Below, piece by piece: positions 22,651 through 32,639 of a stretch of 64,000 bases of DNA (position 1 is its first letter; each line of letters opens with the position of its first letter). The DNA comes from Anastrepha obliqua (lineage: Eukaryota; Arthropoda; Insecta; Diptera; Tephritidae), in NCBI RefSeq assembly GCF_027943255.1, contig NC_072895.1:24588001-24652000 (forward strand), given 5' to 3'. A model generated the notes under the pieces. It saw only the letters and a program-made list of their open reading frames with translations, was not told the origin of the DNA and did no database searches. The translations under genes were made by a program, and so were the position numbers.

Positions 22651-22689
22651 ATTAGTGGTCCGAAGCGCCCCACTGATTCCAATGAGGGT

Positions 22690-24090
22690 AGACCTTTAAC
22701 CCTCTCCAGCTGCTTACCTGCTGTTTCGTGACCTCGAGCACCTTAAAGTAAATAAAGTTTTTGTTTATCGCACCATTTTCCGTTACACTGATACTGGTAG
22801 CATCGCGAAACGTCATAGAGACGTCATCAAAAGACTGTAACGTCATGTGAAATGGTTCAAAAAGTGAAGAAACAACTTTAGCGAAATCCTCAACGAAGTG
22901 CAAGCCAAATGGAATAAGAACTGAAAATATCTGACCGTAGCATCCTCCGCATACTCAAAAATTATCTAAAGTCAAACCTTATAAGATCCAAAAGGCGCAT
23001 GATCTCACACCAAAGCAGCAACAAGTCAGTTCGAACAAATTGAACAATTCGTAAACTCTCAAAACGATAGGGTTTATTTGACCCACCATTCATACGAGAA
23101 TTTGAGTCATCGATTGGGCACCAAGAGGCAGCACCCGGCACAGGTAATGGGTTGGACGGCCATAACCGCGCTCTCCAATCGTTTTCATCGAGCCTGGCGT
23201 CAAGGTAAATGCGAAATATTATTGGGAAAGTATTTTGGAGGTTGCTTTGAAGCCGTGGGCAGACAAACATTTCGGTAGTAGACAATGCACGTTTCAACAT
23301 CCGCCTCGGCACCGTCTCACAAAGCTCGACTGAACCAAGAATGTCTAAAAAACAACGTTCCGAACTTCATAACACAATGGCTCTCAAATGCACCAGACGC
23401 GAATTCGATGGATTATTCTCTTTGGGTCATTTTGGAGACCAAAGTAGGTAGGTGAAATGGTTGAAGTGCCAGTTTGGCACTCCTCAAGTAGCACTGAAGT
23501 GTCGTTTTGATACCATTATGGACCTCCAACAGGCAGATATCTACAGCCAGCCGGAGCTGTTGATATAATGGAGGAGATTGATTGAATTCAGGTTGGCGCA
23601 CTGTCTCAGGCTGTCGAAGAAAGGAGCGCCCAGTGACCTTAATCGTCTAGCTGCCAAGCCCGCACATTTACAGAGAAAATACTCTACAGTCTCCTTCTCT
23701 TAAAGGCACCCATAGCTTCTACAATGGGGCTAAACGGTAATCCTAGCTTTTCCGCGTGTGTGCCGATGGTTCAGTGACCGGTAAACATAGCTACGAGTTT
23801 GGAAATTGAATAGCGAGGACTCCAAAGGACTTTCTGAGCCCTTCGAATATCGTATTGGGGCCAGAGGGTTTTCGAAATAGCACATGAAGGAATGGAGTTC
23901 CATTATTTCTGCGCTTTACTGAGAAATAATGGAGAGCAATGTCCGAAATAAACGATTCACCAGTCCCGTGGCGTTGAAAAAAGCCATTGACCGCGAGTGT
24001 TCAGCTTGCGGTTCGTTTCTGGATCGTCTCAAGGCCATAGTGAAGGCAAAAGGTGGTCATATCGAGCAAAAGTAAATTGATTCCCAATTT
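22690..24090 (+). mobile_element. IS630/mariner-type transposase relic split by a LINE
   Basis: Left part: KPYKIQKAHDLTPKQQQV (about 22973-23025), FVNSQNDRVYLTHHSYENLS (23050-23110), QHPAQVMGWTAI (23135), ARLNQECLKNNVPNFITQWL and MDYSLWVILE (to 23438). Right part from 23930: LESNVRNKRFTSPVALKKAI then LDRLKAIVKAKGGHIEQK and a stop (24072-24074). Removing 23439-23929 and one copy of TGGAGA joins the two parts in frame (VILE to ESNVRNK), so the interruption is a clean insertion. The right terminus may lie near 24165-24195. Confidence 0.85.
23439..23929 (-). mobile_element. LINE 3' end insertion (family B, copy 2) with target duplication
   Basis: 5'-truncated copy homologous to 5655-6118 on the opposite strand: same zinc-knuckle region, same 3' UTR ('cagctccggctggctgtaga'-like) and the (CTAC)n tail at 23441-23455. 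TGGAGA flanks it at 23433-23438 and 23930-23935, a short target duplication. Truncation plus tail at the 3' end is standard for target-primed reverse transcription. Confidence 0.88.
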
Positions 24091-24195
24091 TGTATTATTT
24101 TCACACATTTTTTACTTTGAATTGAATAAAAGTAATTTTCCAAACTAAATTTATGACCTTTTTAATTGGTTACACTTCGAGTGCCGGGCTCTGTA

Positions 24196-25730
24196 AAAGA
24201 CTTGTGTTTCCTTATCTAACTAATCTACTAGGAACGATGTCGAAAAAATCGTTCCATGCAAAGTAACCCGCCCTGCATTTCGAGAAGATGCTCCACGAGA
24301 CTGAAAATAAATGCAGAATATGAGAAGTTTTCTTTTTAAAAATATTCATAATTTTTTTTTACAAATATTTTACATAAATGCAATACCCAAAAATAGAAAA
24401 ATAGTTAGTAATGCATTGGCTACTTTTAGCGCGCTGAATCGAAATTACTTAGAATTGCTGCTACATTCACAGGCTGAGTATGAAAGCGCAAAAATAACCA
24501 ACCCAACCAATGACAAACAGTGTCCACAATTTTTTTTTGGCATTTAAATATAATATTAATGCTTTGTTTATATTACTCATAACTACAAATATTTATATGC
24601 ACCTGTACGTAAGTATGTATGTGTGTGTGTTCGTGTGTCTCTACATGATTACAGTTGCAACAATTCAATGAATCCTTCTAATGGTTGGCTTGTAAATATG
24701 TATTTATGCAATACAAATACAAACGTAAATAGGAACTTGAATGAACGGTAGAGGCAAAATCATTTCCTAGCAGAAGCAGATTATTAATGATCACAAAACT
24801 GCCAAAAATTTGTTGAATTAATTCATAAAAATTTATGCACAACGATTAGGGATGCGGCTGGGTGGCTGCACGCTGCTCTCAGCCAACGCCAACTAACCCC
24901 TTTTGCTGTTCCCTTTGTTTGCACCCACACTAACATGCAAATATATGTATGTATGAATATAGTTTTTTGGCGTTGTGCACTAGTAAATGGGGTGGTTGAG
25001 TTTTTGGCTAGCGAAAATTTGCAAACACACACCATCACATGCGCCTATGTAAGTAGTTCAGGGTATTCGGCTGGGTTCGTACTACATGCACACACACACA
25101 CACTATTACAACTACACTGTGTTGCATATTTACAAGTGCATATCATTTCTAAGTTCTTATGTAGACACGCTTTTACGTACACACACACAAAGATGGTGCG
25201 AATGCGATGAGCCAACAGACGGGCCTCTGAGATCGTCAGCATTACATGTGCGCGTACACACACGTACATACATATGTACATATGTTTGTATGCATGTCAC
25301 CAACTGCAGTCGCTTTGATTGCTGCGGCTGATTTAAATCTGAGAGATGACAATTTTTAACCATTTCAATACAAAACCTGCCATCGATCAACCGGCGCTGA
25401 CAGTCAACGATGCTGGCGGTGCAGTCGCCATCGGCTATGGCGTTGGTGCTGCTGCTGGTGACGGTGATGGCAAAGCTGATTACATGCTTAGCTTATGACT
25501 TGCTCACTTACACCGGAAATGGCTTTCTTATTACATTTTTGGTCAACTAAAAGCTTTTTAAAATTGCTAAAAGAATATTTACCCCTGCAGGGAAATCCAC
25601 TGCAACCTAGGAAGTGTAGCGCAAGTATTTGGAAAAGTAAGGCATGCAAACTTTAAACACAATTTTTTATTATCTTGGACCACAAAACCCATAATTCTTG
25701 CTCTCCTTGGCAGAGGGAATTTATAATAAG
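24196..25730. other. Intron 1, gene-free, simple repeats
   Basis: Contains GT/AC microsatellites (24615-24645, 25087-25103, 25178-25190, 25250-25290) that generate spurious open frames on both strands. No TE protein block or splice-consistent exon recognised. Repeat load is low here. Confidence 0.5.
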
Positions 25731-26177
25731 AGGTTAGGAGTAGTGAGAATTTTCAAAAAATTTGATCTTCTCTTTGCATTTTTTTAAAGTATAACATCTT
25801 AGAAGGTTTGTGTGAAAATATCAAGTGAACCCGGCAAATAGTTTTTGAGTTATTCAACAATTAACCAAGGGCGCTCGGGCGCTCCGGAGCAGATAACAAA
25901 ACTTTAAATGCGTTTTTTGAACTGGTGATCACTGTAACTTTTAAATTTCATCACTGTAACTTAAAATTTATACTGCTTGTGAAAAACACAGTAAATTCGT
26001 GACTGATCGAAGAATTTTTTTCAAAAATTTCGATTTTTATTAATTATATTATTAATATTTTTTTTTTAATTTTGCTAAAGTAAAGTCGAAACCTGATGTA
26101 TTAATGCTATATTTTTATTTTTGTAAAATAAAGCAATAAAATATTGAAAATCAGCATTTTTTGGGGCCCCTAACCCC
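25731..26177. repeat. MITE family G, copy 1
   Basis: Begins AGGTTAGGAGTAGTGAGAAT and ends GGGGCCCCTAACCCC, an imperfect inverted pair. It is homologous throughout to 29623-30533 ('aagtataacatctta', 'gtgaaaatatcaagtgaacc', 'actggtgatcactgtaactt', 'aagtaaagtcgaaacctgat'), but lacks that copy's coding insert. Confidence 0.75.
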
Positions 26178-26537
26178 ATAAAGCAAAAAGTCTTCGTCCC
26201 TCGGTCTTGTGTTGTGATTGTGTTATATGAAAAAAGAAGATGTATAAAATACCAAAAGAATTTTTTACTAACTAAGCATTTATAAATCTCCAAAATTCTA
26301 TTTTTTTTTAATTTTAAGCCAAAATCGTCGAATTGAAAAATTGAAAAGTTTATAGAATTTTTATATTTTTTCTATAAAATTTGAAACTTGGATTTATATA
26401 GTTTCTGTTAGGCAATGAACTTTGCTTTTATAAAAAAAAAATGAAAAAAAAAAATCATAATTTTTTTCCAACAAAAAAAAAAAAAGTAAAAAAAAGCGAA
26501 TTAAAGCAAAAAAAACCACTGAAAAAGTGGTCCTAAT

Positions 26538-26575
26538 ACAAGGTGGCACAAAACTAATTACTCAATTTGGTTTTT
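26538..26575. repeat. Isolated transposon terminus
   Basis: TACAAGGTGGCACAAAACTA then 'attactcaatttgg'; near twin of 12546-12578. Confidence 0.35.
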
Positions 26576-26639
26576 GGATAACCTTTTTACTAAATAAAAA
26601 AAAAATATTTTGTGTAATGGAAATCTTCATTTTGACCTT

Positions 26640-27120
26640 TACGAGCTCTACTTTTTTTTGTCGGCAAGTACAGCCTCAGCCAACATTAAGTCCATTGTAC
26701 TGCACTCGGGTTCCCTTTTTAATTTTCTTTAAATCGACCCCATCTCCGAAAAAAAACTGAGTAGATCTGGTGGTGCCAAGAAGCCAAGGTAGTCGCTTTT
26801 TAACACATCAATGGCGAAAACCTCAAGCCTGATTCGAGCGAAGGCTGGGCAGACGCACAGAAAGTGGTGTGCCATCTCATCGCGCCTCTCCTCTCCACAT
26901 GCTGGGCTGAGAGCACTGTCTCAGATGCCCACCTTTTCCATGTGCCTCGCTCGCCTCAAGAAAATGGCCCGTCATCAGTCCCACCAGCCTCCTACAGTCT
27001 CCTCTGCTTAGTGACAGGAGGAACTGCGACAGTCGGTCGAACATGAGAGGTAACCTCAGTTTTGTCCATCTGCAGCCTCTCTCAGCCTGCCCTCCACGAC
27101 TTGTCTGTTTGTGAACTGCA
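26640..27120 (-). mobile_element. LINE 3' fragment (family A, copy 3)
   Basis: Reads on the minus strand through VMFDRLSQFLLSLSR-like sequence (27050-27000) and MTGHFLEASEAHGKGGHLRQ-like sequence (about 26975-26915) to a Cys-rich stretch (CSQPACGEERR, about 26905) and the shared 3' end around 26700-26665. Same order as 2300-2700 and 35500-35900. Confidence 0.7.
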
Positions 27121-27436
27121 GCTGTCTAGTTCACTAATGACAAATATGATTGACGTATGACGCCAATTGCAAAAATTAGCAATACTCCGCTAGGGTGATT
27201 CATTTAACATCATCTTATGCAAGAAGGAAGCACACACTTTTTTAATATAACTTTTAACGTTTACCCAAATCAGCTTTTTCGTTAGCTCTTTTCCGTAGGT
27301 TGATGGGAATTTTTTTGTTTGTTTTGTATTCTAGTACGGGATGGACATAGCTACAGTCATACTGATTAATAATTTTTGTGTCTCAGATAAATAAAAGAGC
27401 CAAAATGGACAACAACGTCCAGGTCTAATTTTTCGG

Positions 27437-27596
27437 GGATCAGCGCCATTTTTTAAATTCACAAATTCTTTTTTCATTTTTGTATGCAAAAGAAAGCCAA
27501 AAAAAGTTTAAATATCGTTTTTCATTTTTTTTATTTAAAAAAAAATCCTGAAAATACCCTAAATTTTTGAGCTCTAGACAACCGGGTCCCCTTAAA
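27437..27596. repeat. AT-rich MITE-like repeat, copy 2
   Basis: Homologous to 10889-11067. The ends GGGGATCAGCG and GGGTCCCC form a short imperfect inverted pair, followed by TTAA on the right only. Confidence 0.55.
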
Positions 27597-27758
27597 TCAA
27601 TAAAGAACTAAATGAGTTTTATTGGAAACAATAGCTTTAATGAAATACTTCATGAACATTTATTAAATATTTATAAAAAAAAGTAATACATTTTCTTGAA
27701 AAACTGGGTAGTGAACACACAATACAAATAAGTGTTTAACCCTTTTCAAAGTACCATA

Positions 27759-28293
27759 AAGGGTCTTCCAAAAGTGAAAGTAATTCATAGATGGTGCCTT
27801 TTTATGCCTTCTTTAACATTTGTGAAGTAGACAGATGCACAATTTTACACGATAGATTAAGGCATTAAAATTATTGAAACTTATTATGAAAATGGTCAAT
27901 CTACAAGAACAACATATCGCAAAATTCGTCCGAATGAGTCCACAATTCAATGGTAGGTGCAAAAATTTCAAGAAACTGGTTCTGTCTTGGATAGATAAAG
28001 GACAGGCAGACCAAAAACTGGATGCTCTGTTGAGAGTATTGCTGCTGTAGCGCAAAGTGCTGCTGAACAACCTTCAACATCGATTTTTCGACGCTCTCAA
28101 GAGTTAAGCATTCATAAATCGACTGTTTGGCGGGTTTCACCACCTGTTTGTGGTGGACATTTGAATTATGTAATTTTTACATATAAATGTTGTGATCCTT
28201 GTTTTGAATAAAAATAGCGACACCTGAAATAATCTAAATTTGTACGTGTTACACTTTAAAATAATATCCAGGTGCGTCTTTTAAAAGGCCCTT
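27759..28293 (+). mobile_element. Internally deleted IS630/mariner-type element, 535 bp
   Basis: Ends AAGGGTCTTCCAAAAG (left) and, read inverted from the right, AAGGGCCTTTTAAAAG, with TA on both outer sides (27757-27758 and 28294-28295). Inside, 27860-28150 encodes broken N-terminal transposase segments: ETYYENGQSTRTTYRKIR, IQW..QKFQETGSVLDR, GRPKTGCSVESIAAVAQSAA and RRSQELSIHKSTVWRV, a paired-type helix-turn-helix. The catalytic part is gone, so it is a non-autonomous derivative. Confidence 0.8.
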
Positions 28294-28509
28294 TACTAAC
28301 ATTTCAACTGGCGTACAATTTTCGTCAGCGTCAATGATTTCATGCATCTCTCTCTTGTGTTCTTTTTGTTTTAATACGAAAAAAATATATTGAATTGTGA
28401 ATGTAATTGCCTGTACCGAATGCCTTACACATTTCTGGTGTCCTATTAACCATAATTACACTATTTTCTCCTTTTTTCACTTAACTTAAAATAAAGCGAC
28501 AATAAACAT

Positions 28510-28843
28510 AAACTCTGGCACGATATAGACAATCATCGCCATAACTCTTTTCATCAATTCAAATGTTTCGGTACCGTTTCGTTTTACCGATTTTAAAACA
28601 AAATTTGTTATTAGCTCTTTGTTCGAAACTCATTTTTGTACCGATGACACAAAGATGCTGACACTTTAGACGCAATAACTTCGCTTCCACGGAACCGAAT
28701 GTTACCAAGCTTTCACCGGAAGTCAACTAGAGATGTAACTTTCCACGCACTAACTCATTAAAAAATTGACGCCATTAAAAACATTTTTATGACGCTAGGC
28801 CTTGTTTATTTTGGATTTCACCTTGTATACACACGTGCCATTA
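28510..28843 (-). mobile_element. Mariner 5' fragment (family H, copy 1)
   Basis: The minus strand begins with TACAAGGTGAAATCCAAAAT (28843-28824), matching the inverted right end of the mariner at 59.8-61.6 kb (TACAAGGTGAAGTCCAAAGT). It then follows that element's 5' UTR and MSFEQR-type start (about 28633). It breaks off after 'atatcgtgccagag' (about 28525). Confidence 0.8.
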
Positions 28844-29618
28844 TAGGTACATATTTATTGAAATTATCATCTACAACGATTGATGAATTGCCACGCTTTC
28901 ACTTATAAAATCCTAATACGAGCAAACGATTTAGTGGAGAAAGCAGTGAAGAAAACAAGCAGATGTTTCAGTAGTGGAGAGTTTAATGGTGCATATATTT
29001 CGATATGTACATATGTGTGTTTTAGTACATCTAAATCTAGCAAAATAATTTCTTTCGATTGCACGTTTTGGCCATTAGCAAAATTTAGACAAATATTGAA
29101 TTGAATGGATGGCTAATTCGCTTTCAGAAGAAATTTTCGAGGCGAGCGGAAGCCAAAACTAGAAGAATCGCTCTTGCCAACAGGTGCAGAATAGTTTTTT
29201 TTATTTTTGTTTTTTTTTTTTAATTTTTTATTTATTTATTTTTATTTTTTGTTTTTATATTTTTCTTCTTTTTTTAAACAATTGAATAGCAGAACCCTAA
29301 ATTAAAATAAAAAAATTCAAAACCGTTGCATTTCCCTTATTTTATTTAGATGCCTGCGTTAAAAGGGTGAGCTGGTTTATTACTTAATGAATTGTTGTTT
29401 TGACCATGGCAACTATGCTCCACACAAAAAAAGTGGCAGAATCTCTGGTATAATGAATTTGAAGTGAATCCGACAAATCCGCTTGTGTATAATTTTAGTT
29501 CGATAACAAAAGCGCCAACAACGTTATGCCCAGATAGGAAGGATACAGAGGTGTGCTAAGGAGTCTCTGTGTTTCTGTTTTGCTTACATTGTGGAAATGG
29601 ATGATAGCGAGATCTGGT
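28844..29618. other. Gene-free intronic stretch
   Basis: T-rich run at 29200-29280. No recognisable TE coding or host exon. Confidence 0.45.
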
Positions 29619-29622
29619 TTCA

Positions 29623-30533
29623 GGGGTTAGAGGTAGTCAGAATTTTCAAAAATTTCGATTTTGGTTTTGCATTTTCTTAAAGTATGATATCTTGAAAATA
29701 TTATGTGAAAATTTGAAGGGAATCCGACAAATACTTTTCCAGTTATTCAACCATTAACAAAGGACGCTCGGACGCTGCGGAGCGTTCGAGAGCAAGAAGC
29801 TGGATGCTGCACGTACAAGTATGAAAGTGGCAGATAAGCGCGCTAACGATAACACTCGAGAAGGAAGAATGCTACGTAGGCAACAGTAAATCGATATTTT
29901 CGAAGTTGCTATGACGGCTGAAGAACTATTATATGGACCAGGAATAGGCGACGCAGTGTAAGTAATTAAAGAATTCGTAAAACTCTACATGAATCGATAG
30001 CAAAACTTTAAACGCGTTTTTCTCAAAACCATGTTTTTTGAACTGGTGATCACTGTAACTTAAAAACCGCTTGGTAGATTTCAATAAAATTTATACTGTT
30101 TTTGGAAAACATAAAAAACTCGTTCCTCATCGAAGGATTTTTTTCCAAAAATTTCTAATTTTTTAACAAATAATTGACGGTTTTTTCTCGAAAATCTGGA
30201 AAATATTTCCTGAGGCCGCCATGTTGTTAATTTTCAAAAAAAAAAAACTTCGTTCAGGCACAAGATTATCTATTAATAAAACTAATTTCTTTTGTCCGAT
30301 TGATTTTAGATGAATCTCCAAGGACTTGTGATGATCACCGCCAGGCACTTCTGGAGAAACGGATTCCACACAAACAGCGAAAACTTTTACAATTATTATT
30401 TATTTTTTTGAAATTTTGCTCAGGTCAAGTTGAAACATGAGGTATTCGTGCTAGGTTTTTAGTTTTGTAAAATAAAGCAACTGGCTATCAAAAAAGTCAT
30501 AATTTTTTCGGGCCTCTGACTACCCCTATCCCC
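29623..30533. mobile_element. TIR element family G, copy 2, with coding remnant
   Basis: Inverted ends GGGGTTAGAGGTAGTCAG (29623-29640) and GGGGATAGGGGTAGTCAG (30533-30516 inverted) match at 16 of 18 positions. TTCA at 29619-29622 and 30534-30537 is a plausible 4-bp target duplication. Copy 1 at 25731 is shorter. Segment 29788-29961, absent from copy 1, reads as protein with one stop (KRANDNTREGRMLRRQQ, stop, IDIFEVAMTAEELLYGPGIG), suggesting this copy keeps part of the parent's gene. I cannot assign the superfamily. Confidence 0.75.
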
Positions 30534-30831
30534 TTCACAAAATTGAAGTTACTTGTCAAACAACTTGCGCAGCAAAAGATTTTTTTTTCAATAATCCTGT
30601 AATCAGGATAGCTGCAACTTGAAGTCGATAGACTTTTGATTGTGGGATGATCGTGAAAGATCGTCATTATGGCAACAATCCAGAAGAGATTCAAGCTCTT
30701 GAACACATTTGGAATACTCCCACCGAATTCATTGTTTTCTGACGGGTCATTCAGCACTTTTGACCGAGCATTTTGTTTTTTATGAAATTCTCTTCTTATC
30801 GATCTACTGAAATGATTTGGGCCATTTCACC

Positions 30832-31250
30832 TCAAAGTATTTTGTGACAAGCGAGAAAAGAAAACTAGCGAAATTTCCTTTAAGGGGGGAAACCGGTTTA
30901 GGTGGCTGAAATTTTGGTGTTTTTCGTGAATTTTTTGAACAAAGAAGGAATAGTCAGAAACATTTTTAAACATCGAGGGTATTTTACTCATATTTTTAAG
31001 TACACTTTATATATATATATATATTTATACATATTCTTGAGTAGTTATACTAACAATTTATGCAATAAAAAAAATAGATTTTTTGATAAGCCTAAACTGG
31101 TTTCCCCCCTTAAAACTTGGTAGAAAAAATGTTCGGTTGATGATCGGTAATTATGATATTACAGGACATAACCCATGGTGACAGCATATGAGCACCATTG
31201 GAATCACTGAGGACTGGTTTTACCTGTCTTGGCAGGCATTCCACTAAGTA
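30832..31250 (+). mobile_element. LINE 3' fragment (family C, copy 2), MITE-interrupted
   Basis: 30832-30879 ('aagtattttgtgacaagcga') and 31114-31250 ('aacttggtagaaaaaatgtt', 'ggacataacccatggtgac') align in order with 12040-12200 of copy 1. The break is filled by the TTAA-flanked MITE. Confidence 0.8.
30880..31113. mobile_element. TTAA-flanked MITE, 234 bp
   Basis: Inverted ends TTAAGGGGGGAAACCGGTTT (30880) and, inverted, TTAAGGGGGGAAACCAGTTT (31113) match at 19 of 20 positions. TTAA at each edge is the duplicated target, the signature of piggyBac-type or Kolobok-type transposition. Noncoding and very AT-rich inside. It sits in a LINE copy whose sister at 12 kb shows the empty site. Confidence 0.9.
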
Positions 31251-31595
31251 TATTTGATTTACATTTTGAATATTCACATATTTTAGTGGGAGAGCGAAAT
31301 AAAGTGAAGCCTCGTTTTGGAAGTATCAACTTCTGAGAGGCAAAAGTGCTTTGAAAATTGGCTTAAGCGAATGCAGAAGTGAATTGAATGAAGTACTTTT
31401 CATTATTTTTCTACTGTGTTTTCATTAGTGGGCGCAAAATATAAAAGCAACCCTCGAAAACCATGGAAAGCAGCTAAATGTATCCTTTTAATAAAACTTT
31501 ATCACCGAGGAAATAAATATAAAGTTATGGGTAAATTATGCTTCAGCCTATAAAAATTTGGTTTTTCATGCGAATTTTTAAACTGAGTTTAAGCC

Positions 31596-31990
31596 AGCGA
31601 AATAAGTTGGAAGGAAAGGTTGGCGGAGGAGTTTTTTGTGAGAAGCTCCCCATCAGACTCAAATTCCGGTTACCGAGCCACTGCAGTGTGTTCCAGAACA
31701 TCTCGAAGGTCATGGCTGTGTCACCGGTCATTGGCTGTTAGGTAGACACTCTTCTAGGCTAGGCTTATTTTCTCATGAATACTGCAGAAGTTGTAGAGAC
31801 GAGGAAGAGGAAAAAACAGTGCCTACGACAGTCGGTTCTAAGTAACCGGAACGACCCGGATTTATATCCGGCCAAGGACTGTCACTTCAGCAGCACTCCC
31901 CGTATATGTATGGGGAACGTTTATGCTGCTACAACAACAACAGCAGGAAGAAACAGTAGAACACACGCTTCATAGAGAAAGAACGAAAAA
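31596..31990 (+). mobile_element. LINE RNase H fragment, internally deleted
   Basis: KLEGKVGGGVFCEKLPIRLK and FRLPSHCSVFQ (31603-31695; RNase H first strands) join directly to a late segment IGRHSSRLG-like (31735-31760) and HEYCRSCRDEEEEKTV (31775-31822), a zinc-knuckle region. It resumes after the inserted CAA-tailed retroposon as EETVEHTLHRE (31952-31980). Confidence 0.75.
31823..31948 (+). mobile_element. Short CAA-tailed retroposon, copy 1
   Basis: Carries ACAGTCGGTTCTAAGTAACC, GGATTTATATCCGGCCAAGG, 'actgtcacttcagcagca' and 'gctgctacaacaacaacag'. Relatives lie at 50765, 51031 and 53730. The host LINE repeats AAACAGT on both sides (ending 31822 and about 31957), consistent with a target duplication. 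It may be a SINE or the tail of the Jockey-like LINE at 59.4 kb, which also ends TGCTACAACAACAAC. Confidence 0.75.
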
Positions 31991-31994
31991 AAAA

Positions 31995-32440
31995 AATACT
32001 CTTTAATTGCCAAGCCTGCGTACTGAAACTGAATGTCTTTGTCACTTTGTACTATTATTCTTCTTCTTAATTGGCGCGATAATCGTTTACGCGATTTTGA
32101 CCGAGTTTAACAAAGCGCGCCAGTCGTTTCTTTTTCGTGCTAACCGGCGCCAGTTGGACACACCATGTGAAGCCAAGTCCTTATCCACCTGATTTTTCAA
32201 CGCAGAGGAGGTCTTCCTCTTCTACCACCAGCTAGTACTACCATCTAAAATCTTGCGCAAAATCTTTCTCTCAAACACTCCAAGCGACGCTTCATCGGAT
32301 GTTGTCATCGTCCACGCTTCTGCACCACACATTAGGACGGGTATGATGAGAGCCTTGTAGAGTGTTATTACCCTAAGGTCCATATGATATTTAAGACATT
32401 TTAAATGAAATATTTTCCCTCAGCAGCTTCCATTTAAAAT
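31995..32440 (-). mobile_element. LINE C-terminal fragment (RTE-like family D, copy 2)
   Basis: The minus strand reads LYKALIIPVLMCGAEAWTMT, SDEASLGVFERKILRKI (32370-32260), then WW..KTSSALKNQVDKDLAS and HGVSNWRRLARKRNDWR (32220-32110). It matches 17640-17990 and 50975-51230. Apart from a deletion the tail is well preserved. Confidence 0.8.
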
Positions 32441-32639
32441 AATCTTCTGACCTTCTGGTTGGTGGTAGTGATGCACAGTGAGCAGAGGAATCAGAAAAAG
32501 CGAAAAATACAGCCTGTCTAATGGAGGCGTGACCGGTAAAATTTAAACTTAAAGTTCCGTTATAAAAAAAATTTAAATGCTGCTAAATAGGCGTAACCTT
32601 TTCGTAATACTCGTTGTTTAATTTGTCGGTTTTGGGAGA

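Noticed and set aside
24823..25390. Several overlapping frames on both strands
   Set aside because: Driven by CA/GT microsatellites; no conserved motif, no splice consistency.
27813..28143. Minus-strand frames as genes
   Set aside because: Antisense shadows of the deleted IS630-type element read on the plus strand.
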